From Salinirussus salinus (GTDB lineage Archaea; Halobacteriota; Halobacteria; Halobacteriales; Haloarculaceae), in assembly GCF_009831455.1 (NCBI RefSeq), contig NZ_WOWO01000002.1:186001-250000 (forward strand): a stretch of DNA of 64,000 nucleotides, written 5' to 3'. The notes beneath the pieces were generated by a model. It ran no database searches. It was not told the origin of the DNA and was given only the letters and a program-made list of their open reading frames with translations. A program made the translations under genes and the position numbers. Position 1 is the first letter of the stretch; every line of letters starts with the position of its first letter. Shown piece by piece: positions 8,083 to 16,895 of the stretch.

Positions 8083-10755
8083 ATGGCAACCGACGAGACG
8101 GGGGGCGAGGAGGGCCAGTCGGACCCGGAGGCCGACCCGGACTCGGCGGCCGAATCGGAGCTGGAGTGGGGGTCGACCCCGGGGTCGAACCCCGACCGGG
8201 CGGCTGACACGGAACGGGAGGGCGTCGCTCCGGAGGACCCCCGGGTGGCCGTCGGGGAGTACTCCTGGACCGACCTCCGTCGCGAGACCGACGGCGAGGG
8301 GTCGCTCGACCGGGCGGAGTATCTCGGGTTCGACCCCGCGGACCTCGGGGACCGCCTCCGCGAGGCAGCCGGCGCTGCCGCAGACCTCGACGACCACTTC
8401 CAGGCGTTCTGTGACCCCGAGACGACCCCGGTGGTCAAGGACACCTACAAGTGGGAACACTTCAAGCGGGAGTACTACTACGAGGCCGGCGGCGCGCTCC
8501 CGCGCAACCAGGCCGGCGAGCAGATCCCCTTCGAGCCGGCGGGATATCTGGGATTCGACCCCGCCGAGACCGAGCCACGGCTCTCCCGCGGGCAGGACGC
8601 CGCCGAGACACTCGCCGACATCGTCGAGGAGCGGACCGTCAACGTCAGAGAGGAGCTCGACGAGGACGACTTCTTCTCGACCCGGGAGGGCTACTGCACG
8701 GTCGTCGACCGCTACGACCTGGAGAAGGCAGTCCCGATGGAGAAGAAGACCCACTTCTACGAGGAGGACCGTTACTGGGTGAACAAGCCCTACGCCTGCG
8801 TCGTCATCTTCCACTCCCGGAAGGAAAACGAGCGCAAGTACTACGTCATCGAACCGTACAGCAACGAAATCGAGGAGCGGCTCCGCGATTTCCTCTCGCG
8901 GAAGCTCAAGACTGCGATCAAGTACTCCGAGGACGACGTCGTCGTCCAGGGCAGCGACACCGACAGGGCGCAGGTCATCCAGCGGGAGGCCGAGAACCTG
9001 CTCAACCGGTACGACCTCTACGACGGCACGACGGTCCACACGAACGGGAGCGGCGACGAGGAGGACGGGATGCTGGCACAGCTCAAGGGGATGCTCGGGA
9101 TGAACGGCGCCGAGAGCGAGTCGACCGGTGGCGAACTCGAGGGGATCGCCGTCCGCCCCGAGCCGGCGATCCTCGAGGACGACCCGGAGACGCTCACCGA
9201 GTACCAGGTCGAGAAGCTGCTGTACCTGCTCAAGCGCAACTTCATCGGCTACGCCCGGATCGATGCGGTCAAACACGACATCAACGTCGAGGACATCTCC
9301 TGTGACGGCTACAACTCCCGGGTGTTCGTCTACCACACCGACTACGAGCAGATCATCACCAACGTCGAACACGGCGAGAGCGAACTCGACGAGTTCGTCG
9401 TCAAGCTGGCCCAGCGCTCGGGGAAGGGCATCTCGAAACGCCAGCCCCAGGTCGACGCCACCCTCCCCGACGGCTCGCGTGCCCAGCTCACGCTGGGCCA
9501 GGAGGTCTCGGACCACGGCACCAACTACACCATCCGCCAGTTCAAGGACGTCCCCTTCACTCCGGTCGACCTGATCAACTGGAACACGTTCAACCTCGAC
9601 GAGATGGCCTTCCTGTGGCTCTGCATCGAGAACAACAAGTCCCTCATTTTCGCCGGCGGTACCGCCTCCGGGAAGACCACCAGCCTGAACGCCGTCTCCC
9701 TCTTCATCCCCTCCAGCGCCAAGATCGTCTCCATCGAGGACACCCGCGAGGTCGAACTCCCACAGCGCAACTGGGTGGCGTCCGTAACGAGGCCCTCGTT
9801 CGGCGAGGACGACAAGGGCGACGTCGACGAGTTCGACCTGCTGGAGGCCGCACTCCGGCAACGGCCCGACTACATCGTGATGGGCGAGGTCCGGGGGGAG
9901 GAAGGACGGACCCTCTTCCAGGTCATGTCGACCGGCCACACCACCTACACGACCTTCCACGCGGACTCCGTCGGCGAGGTGATCAAACGGTTCACCACCG
10001 AGCCGATCAACGTCTCGAAGACGCTGTTCACCGCGCTGGACCTGGTCTCGATCCAGACCTCGACCCGCGTCGACGGCCACAAGGTCCGCCGGAGCAAGAC
10101 CCTCACCGAGATCAACGAGTACACCCCCGAGAACGACGAGATCAACGTCCGGGACGTCTACGAGTGGCGCGCGGAGACCGACGAGTTCCTCCAGATGGGC
10201 TCCTCGAGCACGCTCGAGGAGATCAAGTTCGACCGCGGGTGGACCCGCGAGCGCCTGGACGAGGAGCTGTTCAAGCGGAAGGTCGTGCTCGCCTACCTCA
10301 TCCGCAACGGGCTCAACAGCTACACCGAGGTGGCGGCGACGATCCAGGCCTTCATCAACGACCCCGAGACGATCCTGACGGTCATCGCCAACGAGCGCCT
10401 GGAGCGGTCGCTGGAGGACCTGCGGGAGATGGAGTCGGTCCAGATCGAGGTCGACCCCGAGAAGGAGGAACTGACGCCGCGGCCGGACCCCGGCGAGGAC
10501 CTGATGGACGAGACGGCGGAGATCATGGAGAACGCCGAGCCGATGTTCGAGCGCTACCGGGGGATGGAGGCCGGCGACATCGTCAACGCGCTCCAGGGGA
10601 TTACCGACGAGGAGGCCGGCGAGGAGACGCCGATCCCCGAGACCCCCATCTCGGAGACGCCTATCGAGGAGGGTGGCGGGCTCGGCGACGACCTCGACTT
10701 CGGCGAGTTCGTCCCCAAGGCGGGTGAGGACGAGGAGAGCGAGGGACAGCCGTGA
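8083..10755 (+). CDS. pilB: Type IV pilus / type II secretion ATPase, PilB-like (archaeal VirB11-GspE family)
   Basis: An 890-residue cytoplasmic AAA-type ATPase powering pilus assembly. An acidic, probably disordered N-terminus (about 65 residues) precedes paired YLGFDP repeats near residues 85 and 155. A central N-terminal domain leads to the ATPase core with Walker A GGTASGKTTS at about 525-534, an Asp box VSIEDTREVELP, Walker B region YIVMGEVRGEE, and a His box STGHTTYTTFHADS. The C-terminus is Glu-rich with repeated IPETPISETPI. The stop overlaps the GTG of the membrane partner by 4 bases, so the pair forms one operon. No pilins lie alongside, so the substrates are encoded elsewhere. Archaellum FlaI is less likely given the length. 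Confidence 0.92.
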   Translation: MATDETGGEEGQSDPEADPDSAAESELEWGSTPGSNPDRAADTEREGVAPEDPRVAVGEYSWTDLRRETDGEGSLDRAEYLGFDPADLGDRLREAAGAAADLDDHFQAFCDPETTPVVKDTYKWEHFKREYYYEAGGALPRNQAGEQIPFEPAGYLGFDPAETEPRLSRGQDAAETLADIVEERTVNVREELDEDDFFSTREGYCTVVDRYDLEKAVPMEKKTHFYEEDRYWVNKPYACVVIFHSRKENERKYYVIEPYSNEIEERLRDFLSRKLKTAIKYSEDDVVVQGSDTDRAQVIQREAENLLNRYDLYDGTTVHTNGSGDEEDGMLAQLKGMLGMNGAESESTGGELEGIAVRPEPAILEDDPETLTEYQVEKLLYLLKRNFIGYARIDAVKHDINVEDISCDGYNSRVFVYHTDYEQIITNVEHGESELDEFVVKLAQRSGKGISKRQPQVDATLPDGSRAQLTLGQEVSDHGTNYTIRQFKDVPFTPVDLINWNTFNLDEMAFLWLCIENNKSLIFAGGTASGKTTSLNAVSLFIPSSAKIVSIEDTREVELPQRNWVASVTRPSFGEDDKGDVDEFDLLEAALRQRPDYIVMGEVRGEEGRTLFQVMSTGHTTYTTFHADSVGEVIKRFTTEPINVSKTLFTALDLVSIQTSTRVDGHKVRRSKTLTEINEYTPENDEINVRDVYEWRAETDEFLQMGSSSTLEEIKFDRGWTRERLDEELFKRKVVLAYLIRNGLNSYTEVAATIQAFINDPETILTVIANERLERSLEDLREMESVQIEVDPEKEELTPRPDPGEDLMDETAEIMENAEPMFERYRGMEAGDIVNALQGITDEEAGEETPIPETPISETPIEEGGGLGDDLDFGEFVPKAGEDEESEGQP

Positions 10756-12998
10756 GCCTCGACCGTCAGGGTGGCGAGACCCTCGGCGGTGACTCGCTGG
10801 GGGCGACGTTTTACCCCCTCTACGACCGGCTGTTCGACGGGGACGGGGAGTTCGTCGCCAGCATCGAGGAGAAGCTCGGCCAGGCGCGGATGGCCGACAA
10901 CGTGGAGATGTTCCTCTCGCGCGCGCTGGCCGTGGGGACCATCGCCGGCCTCGCGCTGTGGGTGCTCGGCGTCTTCGGCGGCTGGCTGTTCGTCCAGGCC
11001 TTCGTCGACCCCGGCACGACACTGATCGGCCTGCCGGTCCCCGAGAGTCTCCTGCCGGTCGTCAACGCCATCAAGGGCCCCCTGCTGATCGTCCTCGCCG
11101 GCCTCCTGTTCGGGTCGATCGGCTTCACGATCGGCTTCGGCTCGCTGGTGTCGATCCCCTACTTCCGGGCGAGCGCGCGCAAACGCGAGATCAACGTCCT
11201 CCTCTCGGATTCGATCTCCTTCATGTACGCGCTCTCGGTCGGCGGCATGAACCAGCTGGAGATCCTCCAGGCCATGGCCAAGGCCGACGACACCTACGGC
11301 GAGGTTGCGAAGGAGTTCCAGTCGATCGTCCTCGAGACCGAGTACTTCGACACGGACTACCGGACCGCCATCCGGAATCAGGCCATCGAGACGCCCAGCG
11401 ACGAACTCTCGCAGTTCCTGACGGACATGCTCTCGATCATCAACTCCGGGGGTGACATGACCGGCTTCCTGGAGGACCAGAAGGACAAGCACATGCGCAC
11501 CGCCAAGCAGGAACAGGAGAAGCTGCTCGACACCCTGGAGCTGTTCGGCGAGATGTACATGACCCTCTCGCTGTTCCCCCTCCTTCTGATCATCATCCTC
11601 GTCATCATGCAGATGATGGGCGAGGCCCAGGCGATGCTGCTGTACGGGACGGTCTACGGGCTGATCCCGCTGATCGGCGTGGGCTTTCTGGTGCTCGTCT
11701 CGACGGTCACCCAGGACAGCATCGGCGACGGCTACATCCGGGCCGACACCGCCGAGGACATCGACCCCCAGCAGGGCGGGATCGGCGTGTTCAACCCCGG
11801 CCTGGTCGAGCAGTACACCGGCGACCACGGCGTCTTCGACCGGATCAAGCGCCGCGAGGGGACCCACGAACTCCTCGAGATCCTCCGGGCGCCACACCTC
11901 TTTTTCAAGGACCACCCGATGCTGGTGCTGGCGGTAACGATCCCCTTCTCGGTTCTGGTGCTCCTGGGCGCGGTCCTCACCGGGAACGCCCCGCTCTCCT
12001 TCGACGGGATGGTCGCCCAGCCCGTCTGGAGCACGTTCATCTGGTTCTACGTGCCGATGTACATCAACTTCCTCCCGCTGGCGGTCTTCTACGAGTGGAA
12101 CGTCCGCTCGCGGCGGGGCGTACTTGGTAGCCTCTCGGACAACCTCCGGAAGCTCGCAAGCGCCAACGACACCGGGATGACGCTGCTGGAATCGGTCCGT
12201 GTCGTCTCCGACACCTCCTCGGGAAAGCTGGCCGATGAGTTCGAGACCATGCACGCCAAGGTCAACTACGGGACCAGCCTCAAGGAGGCGTTGCGGGAGT
12301 TCAACAACAAGTACCACATCCCGCGGCTGGCCCGGACAGTCAAGCTCATCGGCGAGGCCCAGGAGGCCTCCCACCAGATCCAGGACGTCCTCTCGACGGC
12401 CGCCCAGGCCTCCGAGAACCAGGACGACATCGACCGCGAGCGCAAGGCCCGCACGCGCATGCAGATGGTCATCATCATCATGACCTACTTCACCCTGCTG
12501 GGCGTGATGGCGCTCCTGAAGCTGCAGTTCCTTGAGGTGATGGCCGGGCTGGCCCAGTCCGCCGGCGGGTCCGGCGGGGGGAGCGGTGCCAACCCCGCGG
12601 GGAGTTTCAGCGGGGTCGACACCGAGGTGCTCTCGCTGCTGTTCTTCCACGCCGTCACCCTGCAGGCCGTCATCTCCTCGTTCATCGCGGGGTACATCCG
12701 CAACGTCGAGCTGGTCTCGGGTGTGAAATACGCCGTCGCGCTCTCGACGGTCGCCCTGCTCGTGTGGGTCGCAGTCAGCGCCGTCTCCTCCGGCGAGAGC
12801 GGTTCCAGCGAGTCCATGCTCCTGCTGGTCGGCGCGACCGGCCCCGCCGCGCTCCGGGACCTCCGGGCCCGCGTCTCCCGGTTCCGCTCCGACGGGGGCG
12901 GGGACGAGGCAGACTCGCCTCGCGGGAGCCGCGAGCGGTCGGCACCCGTCGCCGGCCGGCGACGACGCCGGCCACGACGCGCCGGCCGTCACCGGTAG
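10752..12998 (+). CDS. pilC: Type IV pilus assembly membrane protein, PilC/TadC-like (two T2SSF domains)
   Basis: A 748-residue polytopic platform protein, starting at GTG 10752 overlapping the ATPase stop. It shows two GspF-type modules. The first has helices near residues 55-140 and SVGGMNQLEILQAMAKADDT. The second begins after a new membrane pair, with LASANDTGMTLLESVRV and FNNKYHIPRLARTVKLI. About eight or nine membrane helices are apparent, several in the last 250 residues. The last 50 residues are Arg-rich and probably cytoplasmic. It would anchor PilB at the membrane and extrude pilin filaments. The length is usual for haloarchaeal PilC. Confidence 0.92.
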   Translation: MSLDRQGGETLGGDSLGATFYPLYDRLFDGDGEFVASIEEKLGQARMADNVEMFLSRALAVGTIAGLALWVLGVFGGWLFVQAFVDPGTTLIGLPVPESLLPVVNAIKGPLLIVLAGLLFGSIGFTIGFGSLVSIPYFRASARKREINVLLSDSISFMYALSVGGMNQLEILQAMAKADDTYGEVAKEFQSIVLETEYFDTDYRTAIRNQAIETPSDELSQFLTDMLSIINSGGDMTGFLEDQKDKHMRTAKQEQEKLLDTLELFGEMYMTLSLFPLLLIIILVIMQMMGEAQAMLLYGTVYGLIPLIGVGFLVLVSTVTQDSIGDGYIRADTAEDIDPQQGGIGVFNPGLVEQYTGDHGVFDRIKRREGTHELLEILRAPHLFFKDHPMLVLAVTIPFSVLVLLGAVLTGNAPLSFDGMVAQPVWSTFIWFYVPMYINFLPLAVFYEWNVRSRRGVLGSLSDNLRKLASANDTGMTLLESVRVVSDTSSGKLADEFETMHAKVNYGTSLKEALREFNNKYHIPRLARTVKLIGEAQEASHQIQDVLSTAAQASENQDDIDRERKARTRMQMVIIIMTYFTLLGVMALLKLQFLEVMAGLAQSAGGSGGGSGANPAGSFSGVDTEVLSLLFFHAVTLQAVISSFIAGYIRNVELVSGVKYAVALSTVALLVWVAVSAVSSGESGSSESMLLLVGATGPAALRDLRARVSRFRSDGGGDEADSPRGSRERSAPVAGRRRRRPRRAGRHR

Positions 12999-13022
12999 GG
13001 AGTCGGCGGTCGCCCGCCGCCG

Positions 13023-13976
13023 CTACTCGAAGGAGTCGTCGAGGTCCTCGGCGACGCCGCCCAGCGCCGCGTGCGCGTCGTCCAGTTCCGCCATGCCCTC
13101 CAGCATGGTGAAGAAGCCGTGGATCATCTCCTCGTAGTTGCGGTACTCGACGCCGACGCCCGCCTCAGCGAGCGCCTCGGCGTAGGCGGCACCCTGGTCC
13201 CGCAGCGGGTCGAAGCCGGCGGTGATAACGGTCGCGGGCGGCAGCCCCGAGAGGTCCGCCGCCTCGAGGGGGTTGGCGTAGGGGTTGGCCTCGTGGACCT
13301 CGTTGGGGACGTAGGAGTCGTGGAACCAGTCCATGTCCTCGGCCTGGAGGAAGTAGCCCTCGCCGAACTTGGTCATGGAGGGCCAGTCGTCGCTGCGGCT
13401 GGTCGCCGGATAGACGAGCACCTGCCGGTCGATGTCGGGGCCGTCGAGGTCGCGGGCCATCAGCGAGACGGCGGCGGCGAGGTTGCCCCCGGCGCTGTCG
13501 CCCATCACCGCGAGGTTGCCGTCGCCGTCCAGGTCCTCGGCGCCGGCCGCCCAGACCGTCGCTGCGTAGCAGTCCTCGACGGCCGCCGGGAAGGGGTGTT
13601 CGGGCGCGAGCCGGTAGTCGACGGCGACGACGACGCTACCGGTCTCGTTCGCCAGGTACCGGCAGGTGATGTCGTGGCTTTCCAGGTCGCCGATGACGAA
13701 CCCGCCGCCGTGGTAGAAGACGACCGTCGGGAACGGCCCCTCCCCCTCGGGGCGGTAGATGCGGACCGGAACCTCTGGACCGCCGTCGTAGCCGGGGACG
13801 GTGCGGTCCTCGACCTCGCTCACGCCGGGGCCGTCGACGTCCGGCTGCAGCTCCGAGTAGACCTCGCGGGCCCCCTCGGCGCCGTACTGGTTCAGCGGGA
13901 GCACGCCGAATTCCTCGATCTCCGCGAGCACGTCCTGGACGTCGGGATGCGGTTCGTCGGCTGCTGTCGGGTCCAT
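13023..13976 (-). CDS. Alpha/beta hydrolase, hormone-sensitive-lipase (HSL) family esterase, copy 1
   Basis: A 317-residue esterase. The oxyanion motif is VVFYHGGGFVIGD, the nucleophile elbow GDSAGGNLAAAV, the Asp region ITAGFDPLRDQG, and the His region YEEMIHGFFTM: a full HSL catalytic triad. It should hydrolyse short-chain acyl esters in the cytoplasm. An in-frame ATG at 14003 would add nine residues. I prefer 13976 (MDPTAADEPHPDVQDVL) because it begins the conserved cap helix. Its closest relative in view is the gene at 15779-16732, which has exactly the same length and near-identical motifs. Confidence 0.92.
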   Translation of the reverse strand: MDPTAADEPHPDVQDVLAEIEEFGVLPLNQYGAEGAREVYSELQPDVDGPGVSEVEDRTVPGYDGGPEVPVRIYRPEGEGPFPTVVFYHGGGFVIGDLESHDITCRYLANETGSVVVAVDYRLAPEHPFPAAVEDCYAATVWAAGAEDLDGDGNLAVMGDSAGGNLAAAVSLMARDLDGPDIDRQVLVYPATSRSDDWPSMTKFGEGYFLQAEDMDWFHDSYVPNEVHEANPYANPLEAADLSGLPPATVITAGFDPLRDQGAAYAEALAEAGVGVEYRNYEEMIHGFFTMLEGMAELDDAHAALGGVAEDLDDSFE

Positions 13977-14128
13977 GGGGAGGAGTGTGTCCGGCGATGA
14001 CATAACGTTCGGGGGACCTGTGTCGACCGACGGGGGAGCGGCGTCGAGCCGTCGCGGACAGGGCGGGCCGGACCGGGGCCCCACGGGCGCCGGCACGCCT
14101 AAGAGGGACCCCGTCGAACCCGACGGGC

Positions 14129-14908
14129 ATGTCCAAACTGGACGGCTCGACGGCGTTCATCACGGGCGCGAGTCAGGGGATCGGCGAGGAGATCGCGGTC
14201 ACGCTCGCAGAGTACGGCGCGAACGTCGCCCTCGCGGCGCGGTCGGACGGCATCTACGAGACCGCCGAGCGGATCGGCGACGACGACCGGACGCTGCCCG
14301 TCGAGACCGACGTCACCGAGGAGGACAACGTGGCCGCCTCCATCGAGGAGACCGTCGATGCCTTCGGCGGGCTCGACATCCTCGTCAACAACGCGGGCCA
14401 CTCCGGCCCGACCGCACCCGTCGAGGAGGTCGAGGCCGAGGAGTGGCAGCTGATGACCGACGTGAAGGTCTTCGGCCCCTTTCTGTGTCTGAAACACAGC
14501 GTCCCTCACCTCCGGGAGAGCGACCGGGGCACCGTCGTCAACATCTCCTCGGTCGGCGGGAAACGCCCTTACCCGAACCGGTCGCCCTACGCCGCTGCGA
14601 ACATGGCGATGATCGGGATGAGCCGGACCTGGGCCCACGAACTCGGGAGCGACGGGGTGACTGTCAACACGATCTGTCCCGGCCCGGTCGCGGGCGACCG
14701 CATCGAGCAGGTCATCGAGGCCCAGGCCGAAGCGCAGGGCCGCCCCGTCGAGGAGGTCCGCCAGGACGACTACCTCGCGGACCTGGCGGTGCCGGAGTTC
14801 GTCGAGCAATCCGACATCGCCGAGATGATCGCCTACCTGGCCAGCGACGACGGCCGCCACATCACCGCCCAGGACCTCAACGTCGCCTCCGGCGGCGCCT
14901 GGTACTGA
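14129..14908 (+). CDS. SDR-family oxidoreductase with Asn at the catalytic Lys position
   Basis: A 259-residue Rossmann protein. The cofactor loop is TGASQGIGEE near residue 12, NNAG occurs as ILVNNAGHSGP, the catalytic Ser is in VVNISSVGG, and the catalytic Tyr is in SPYAAANMAMIGMSRT. The family consensus is Y-x-x-x-K, but here the fourth residue after Tyr is Asn. The C-terminus DLNVASGGAWY is the usual SDR close. The Lys normally lowers the Tyr pKa and binds the nicotinamide ribose, so the enzyme may be altered or use another residue. Acidic residues after beta-2 are not obvious, so NAD or NADP preference is undecided. It lies between the two esterases. Confidence 0.9.
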   Translation: MSKLDGSTAFITGASQGIGEEIAVTLAEYGANVALAARSDGIYETAERIGDDDRTLPVETDVTEEDNVAASIEETVDAFGGLDILVNNAGHSGPTAPVEEVEAEEWQLMTDVKVFGPFLCLKHSVPHLRESDRGTVVNISSVGGKRPYPNRSPYAAANMAMIGMSRTWAHELGSDGVTVNTICPGPVAGDRIEQVIEAQAEAQGRPVEEVRQDDYLADLAVPEFVEQSDIAEMIAYLASDDGRHITAQDLNVASGGAWY

Positions 14909-14950
14909 CCGGCGGCGCACGTTCGACACGCGGTATCCCGGTCGCTTCCG

Positions 14951-15385
14951 TCACCCGGGTCGATAGGGGTTGGTCGCGGTCCCGAGGCGGGAGATGTTCT
15001 CAGGGGCGTCGAAATCGTCGTCGAACGCGTAGAGATAGTCCAGGTCCTCGGCTCGCATGTACGCGACGATGCAGGCGTCGACGAACGAGAACCGCTCGTA
15101 CTGCCGGAAGAGCGCTTTCGCCGTCGCGAAGGCGTCCGCAGTCAGCGAATCGACGTGGAACCGCGCGTTCTCCTCGAGGTGTCCGAGGGAGTCGACGGCA
15201 TTTTGATGGCCGGCGTGTGTCGCCAGGCCGTTCAGCGTTTCCGCGAGCACGTAATCGAGGACCACTGCCTCCGGAAGGTCGGCGGCGTCGACCCCCTGGA
15301 GGGCCGGGAGCGCACGCTCGTGGGCGCCGTCGCGGCGGTACGCCGCGGCGAAGGGGACGGTCGTATCGACGAGCGCCCGGGGCAT
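14951..15385 (-). CDS. PIN-domain toxin (VapC-like)
   Basis: A 144-residue PIN ribonuclease. The acidic metal-binding residues are visible: Asp in RALVDTTVPF, Glu in DYVLAETLNG, Asp in FSFVDACIVAYM, and an acidic end YAFDDDFDAPE. VapC-type toxins cleave tRNA or rRNA when freed from the antitoxin. The ATG at 15385 directly abuts the stop of the AbrB-type antitoxin gene, so the two are cotranscribed and translationally coupled. The RNA target is unknown. Confidence 0.88.
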   Translation of the reverse strand: MPRALVDTTVPFAAAYRRDGAHERALPALQGVDAADLPEAVVLDYVLAETLNGLATHAGHQNAVDSLGHLEENARFHVDSLTADAFATAKALFRQYERFSFVDACIVAYMRAEDLDYLYAFDDDFDAPENISRLGTATNPYRPG

Positions 15386-15637
15386 CTACTCGACGTCGAC
15401 GCCCCACGCGTCGTGGTCGGTCGTGACGTCGGTTTCCTCGCTGCCGGCGTAGCCCTCGAAGTCCTGAAACGTACCGCTGCGCTGCTGGACGACGCGGACG
15501 CGGAGCGTCCCGTCGTCGTCGATCCGCCACCGGAGTTTGTCGCCGTCGTCGATACCGAGTTCCCGGCGGATGTGTGCGGGGATGTTCGCCTGATTCCCCG
15601 ACACGGTGCTCTCGGCGTCGACCCGCTCACCACTCAT
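15386..15637 (-). CDS. SpoVT/AbrB-family antitoxin
   Basis: An 83-residue protein with a swapped-hairpin AbrB domain in its first 50 residues: STVSGNQANIPAHIRRELGI followed by DGDKLRWRIDDDGTLRVRV. The C-terminal acidic tail (about residues 55-83) should wrap the PIN toxin. An 18-base perfect palindrome lies 34 bases upstream and is a natural autoregulatory operator. The order antitoxin then toxin is normal for type II systems. Confidence 0.88.
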   Translation of the reverse strand: MSGERVDAESTVSGNQANIPAHIRRELGIDDGDKLRWRIDDDGTLRVRVVQQRSGTFQDFEGYAGSEETDVTTDHDAWGVDVE

Positions 15638-15670
15638 ACCGGGAGCTACGGCGTCGCCACTGATGAATTG

Positions 15671-15688
15671 TAGTGTGCACGCACACTA
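15671..15688. promoter_or_regulatory. Palindromic operator of the AbrB/PIN module
   Basis: TAGTGTGC-AC-GCACACTA is a perfect inverted repeat with 8-base arms and a 2-base centre. It sits 34 bases upstream of the antitoxin ATG at 15637, over or next to the expected promoter. AbrB-fold dimers bind such symmetric sites, so autorepression is the likely function. Confidence 0.6.
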
Positions 15689-15778
15689 CCAGCGCAATCC
15701 CACGACCGCCGCAGCGGCACCCACCGGGCGCCCCGTATCGGCACCGGGAGGTGTGACCGGGCACTGGACGGTCCGCTC

Positions 15779-16732
15779 TCAAGCCGTTCCGAACGCGTCG
15801 GCGAGGTGTTCGCCGAGCCGGTCCAGCGCGTCCTGGCCCTGCGGGATCGCCTCGGGCAGGCTGACGAAGGCGTGGATCATGTCTTCGTAGTGGAGGTGTT
15901 CGGTGTCGACGCCGTCCTCGACGAGCCGGTCGGCGTAGCGGATTCCCTCGTCGCGGATCGGGTCGAAGCCGGCAGTGATGACCGTCGCGGGCGGCAGCCC
16001 CGAGAGAGCGTCGGCGAGTAGCGGCGACGCGTACGCGTTGCGGACGTGCGCGGGGCTCTGGACGTAGTTCTCGTAGTAGAACTCGACGGTCTCGGTCTCC
16101 AGGAAGTAGCCTTCGGCGTTCTCCTCGTGGCTGGGGATGTCGTGGAGGACCGGCGAGGCCGTCCCCGGATAGATGAGGCCCTGGTAGGCCAGGTCGGGGC
16201 CGCCCTGGTCGCGGGCCATCAGCGAGACGGCGGCGGCGAGGTTACCCCCGGCGCTGTCGCCCGCGACGGCCAGGCGGTCGGGGTCGCCATTTATTTTCTC
16301 GCCGAACTCCGCGGCCCACTCGACGGCCCGGTAGGCGTCCTCGAGCCCCTCCGGGAAGGGGTGTTCGGGGCTGAGCCGGTAGTCGACCGAGACGGTGAGG
16401 CAGTCGGCGCGGTTGGTCAGCGCCGCACAGACGTTGTCGTGGGTGTCGAGGCTGCCGACCATGAACCCCCCGCCGTGGTAGTAGACCAGCATCGGGTAGG
16501 GCGGCTCGGCGTCGGGCTCGTAGACCCGCAGCGGGATGGGTCGGTCGGTCGTCTCCGGGCCGGCGATGCTGTACTCCTCGGTGTTTTCGACGTCCTCGAC
16601 GGGCAGGTCGCCCATGATGTCCTCCAGGCGCTGCCGGGCGCTCTCGGGGGAGAGGCCGTCGCTCGACGGCACCGGGACGGCTTCGGACATCTCGATGACT
16701 TCCCGCGCGGCGGGGTCTGGTTCGTCTGCCAT
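15779..16732 (-). CDS. Alpha/beta hydrolase, HSL-family esterase, copy 2
   Basis: A 317-residue paralogue of the esterase at 13023-13976. Motifs: MLVYYHGGGFMVGS (oxyanion hole), AGDSAGGNLAAAVSLMARD (nucleophile Ser), VITAGFDPIRDEG (Asp), and YEDMIHAFVSLPE (His). The ATG at 16732 gives MADEPDPAAREVIEMSEAV. The frame is open further upstream, but there it becomes Arg/Gly-rich with no conserved pattern. The two copies flank the SDR and toxin-antitoxin genes, which suggests segmental duplication or repeated gene acquisition. The substrate is unknown. Confidence 0.92.
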   Translation of the reverse strand: MADEPDPAAREVIEMSEAVPVPSSDGLSPESARQRLEDIMGDLPVEDVENTEEYSIAGPETTDRPIPLRVYEPDAEPPYPMLVYYHGGGFMVGSLDTHDNVCAALTNRADCLTVSVDYRLSPEHPFPEGLEDAYRAVEWAAEFGEKINGDPDRLAVAGDSAGGNLAAAVSLMARDQGGPDLAYQGLIYPGTASPVLHDIPSHEENAEGYFLETETVEFYYENYVQSPAHVRNAYASPLLADALSGLPPATVITAGFDPIRDEGIRYADRLVEDGVDTEHLHYEDMIHAFVSLPEAIPQGQDALDRLGEHLADAFGTA

Positions 16733-16872
16733 ACCTCCGGACAACACCGGTTTCCGGTTAATCCTATCGCCGGCATTGCCCCGGCTCGGGAGGCTGGTGC
16801 CCCGGGCCACGACGCGGGCTCCCCGCACGCGACCGGGCGCCAGCCCGCATGTAAGCCGGAACTACACTTTCC

Positions 16873-16884
16873 CGTGTCGACACG
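16873..16884. promoter_or_regulatory. 12-base palindrome before the Bat-type regulator
   Basis: CGTGTCGACACG is perfectly self-complementary and ends 11 bases before the ATG at 16896. Its position would block transcription start or early elongation if bound, so autoregulation is possible. This is inference; a short palindrome can occur by chance in GC-rich DNA. Confidence 0.3.
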
Positions 16885-16895
16885 AACGGCGGGGT

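Noticed and set aside
8080-12992. Very long minus-strand open frames opposite pilB and pilC
   Set aside because: Low-stop antisense frames are expected from GC-rich codon use; no domain signatures were seen in them.
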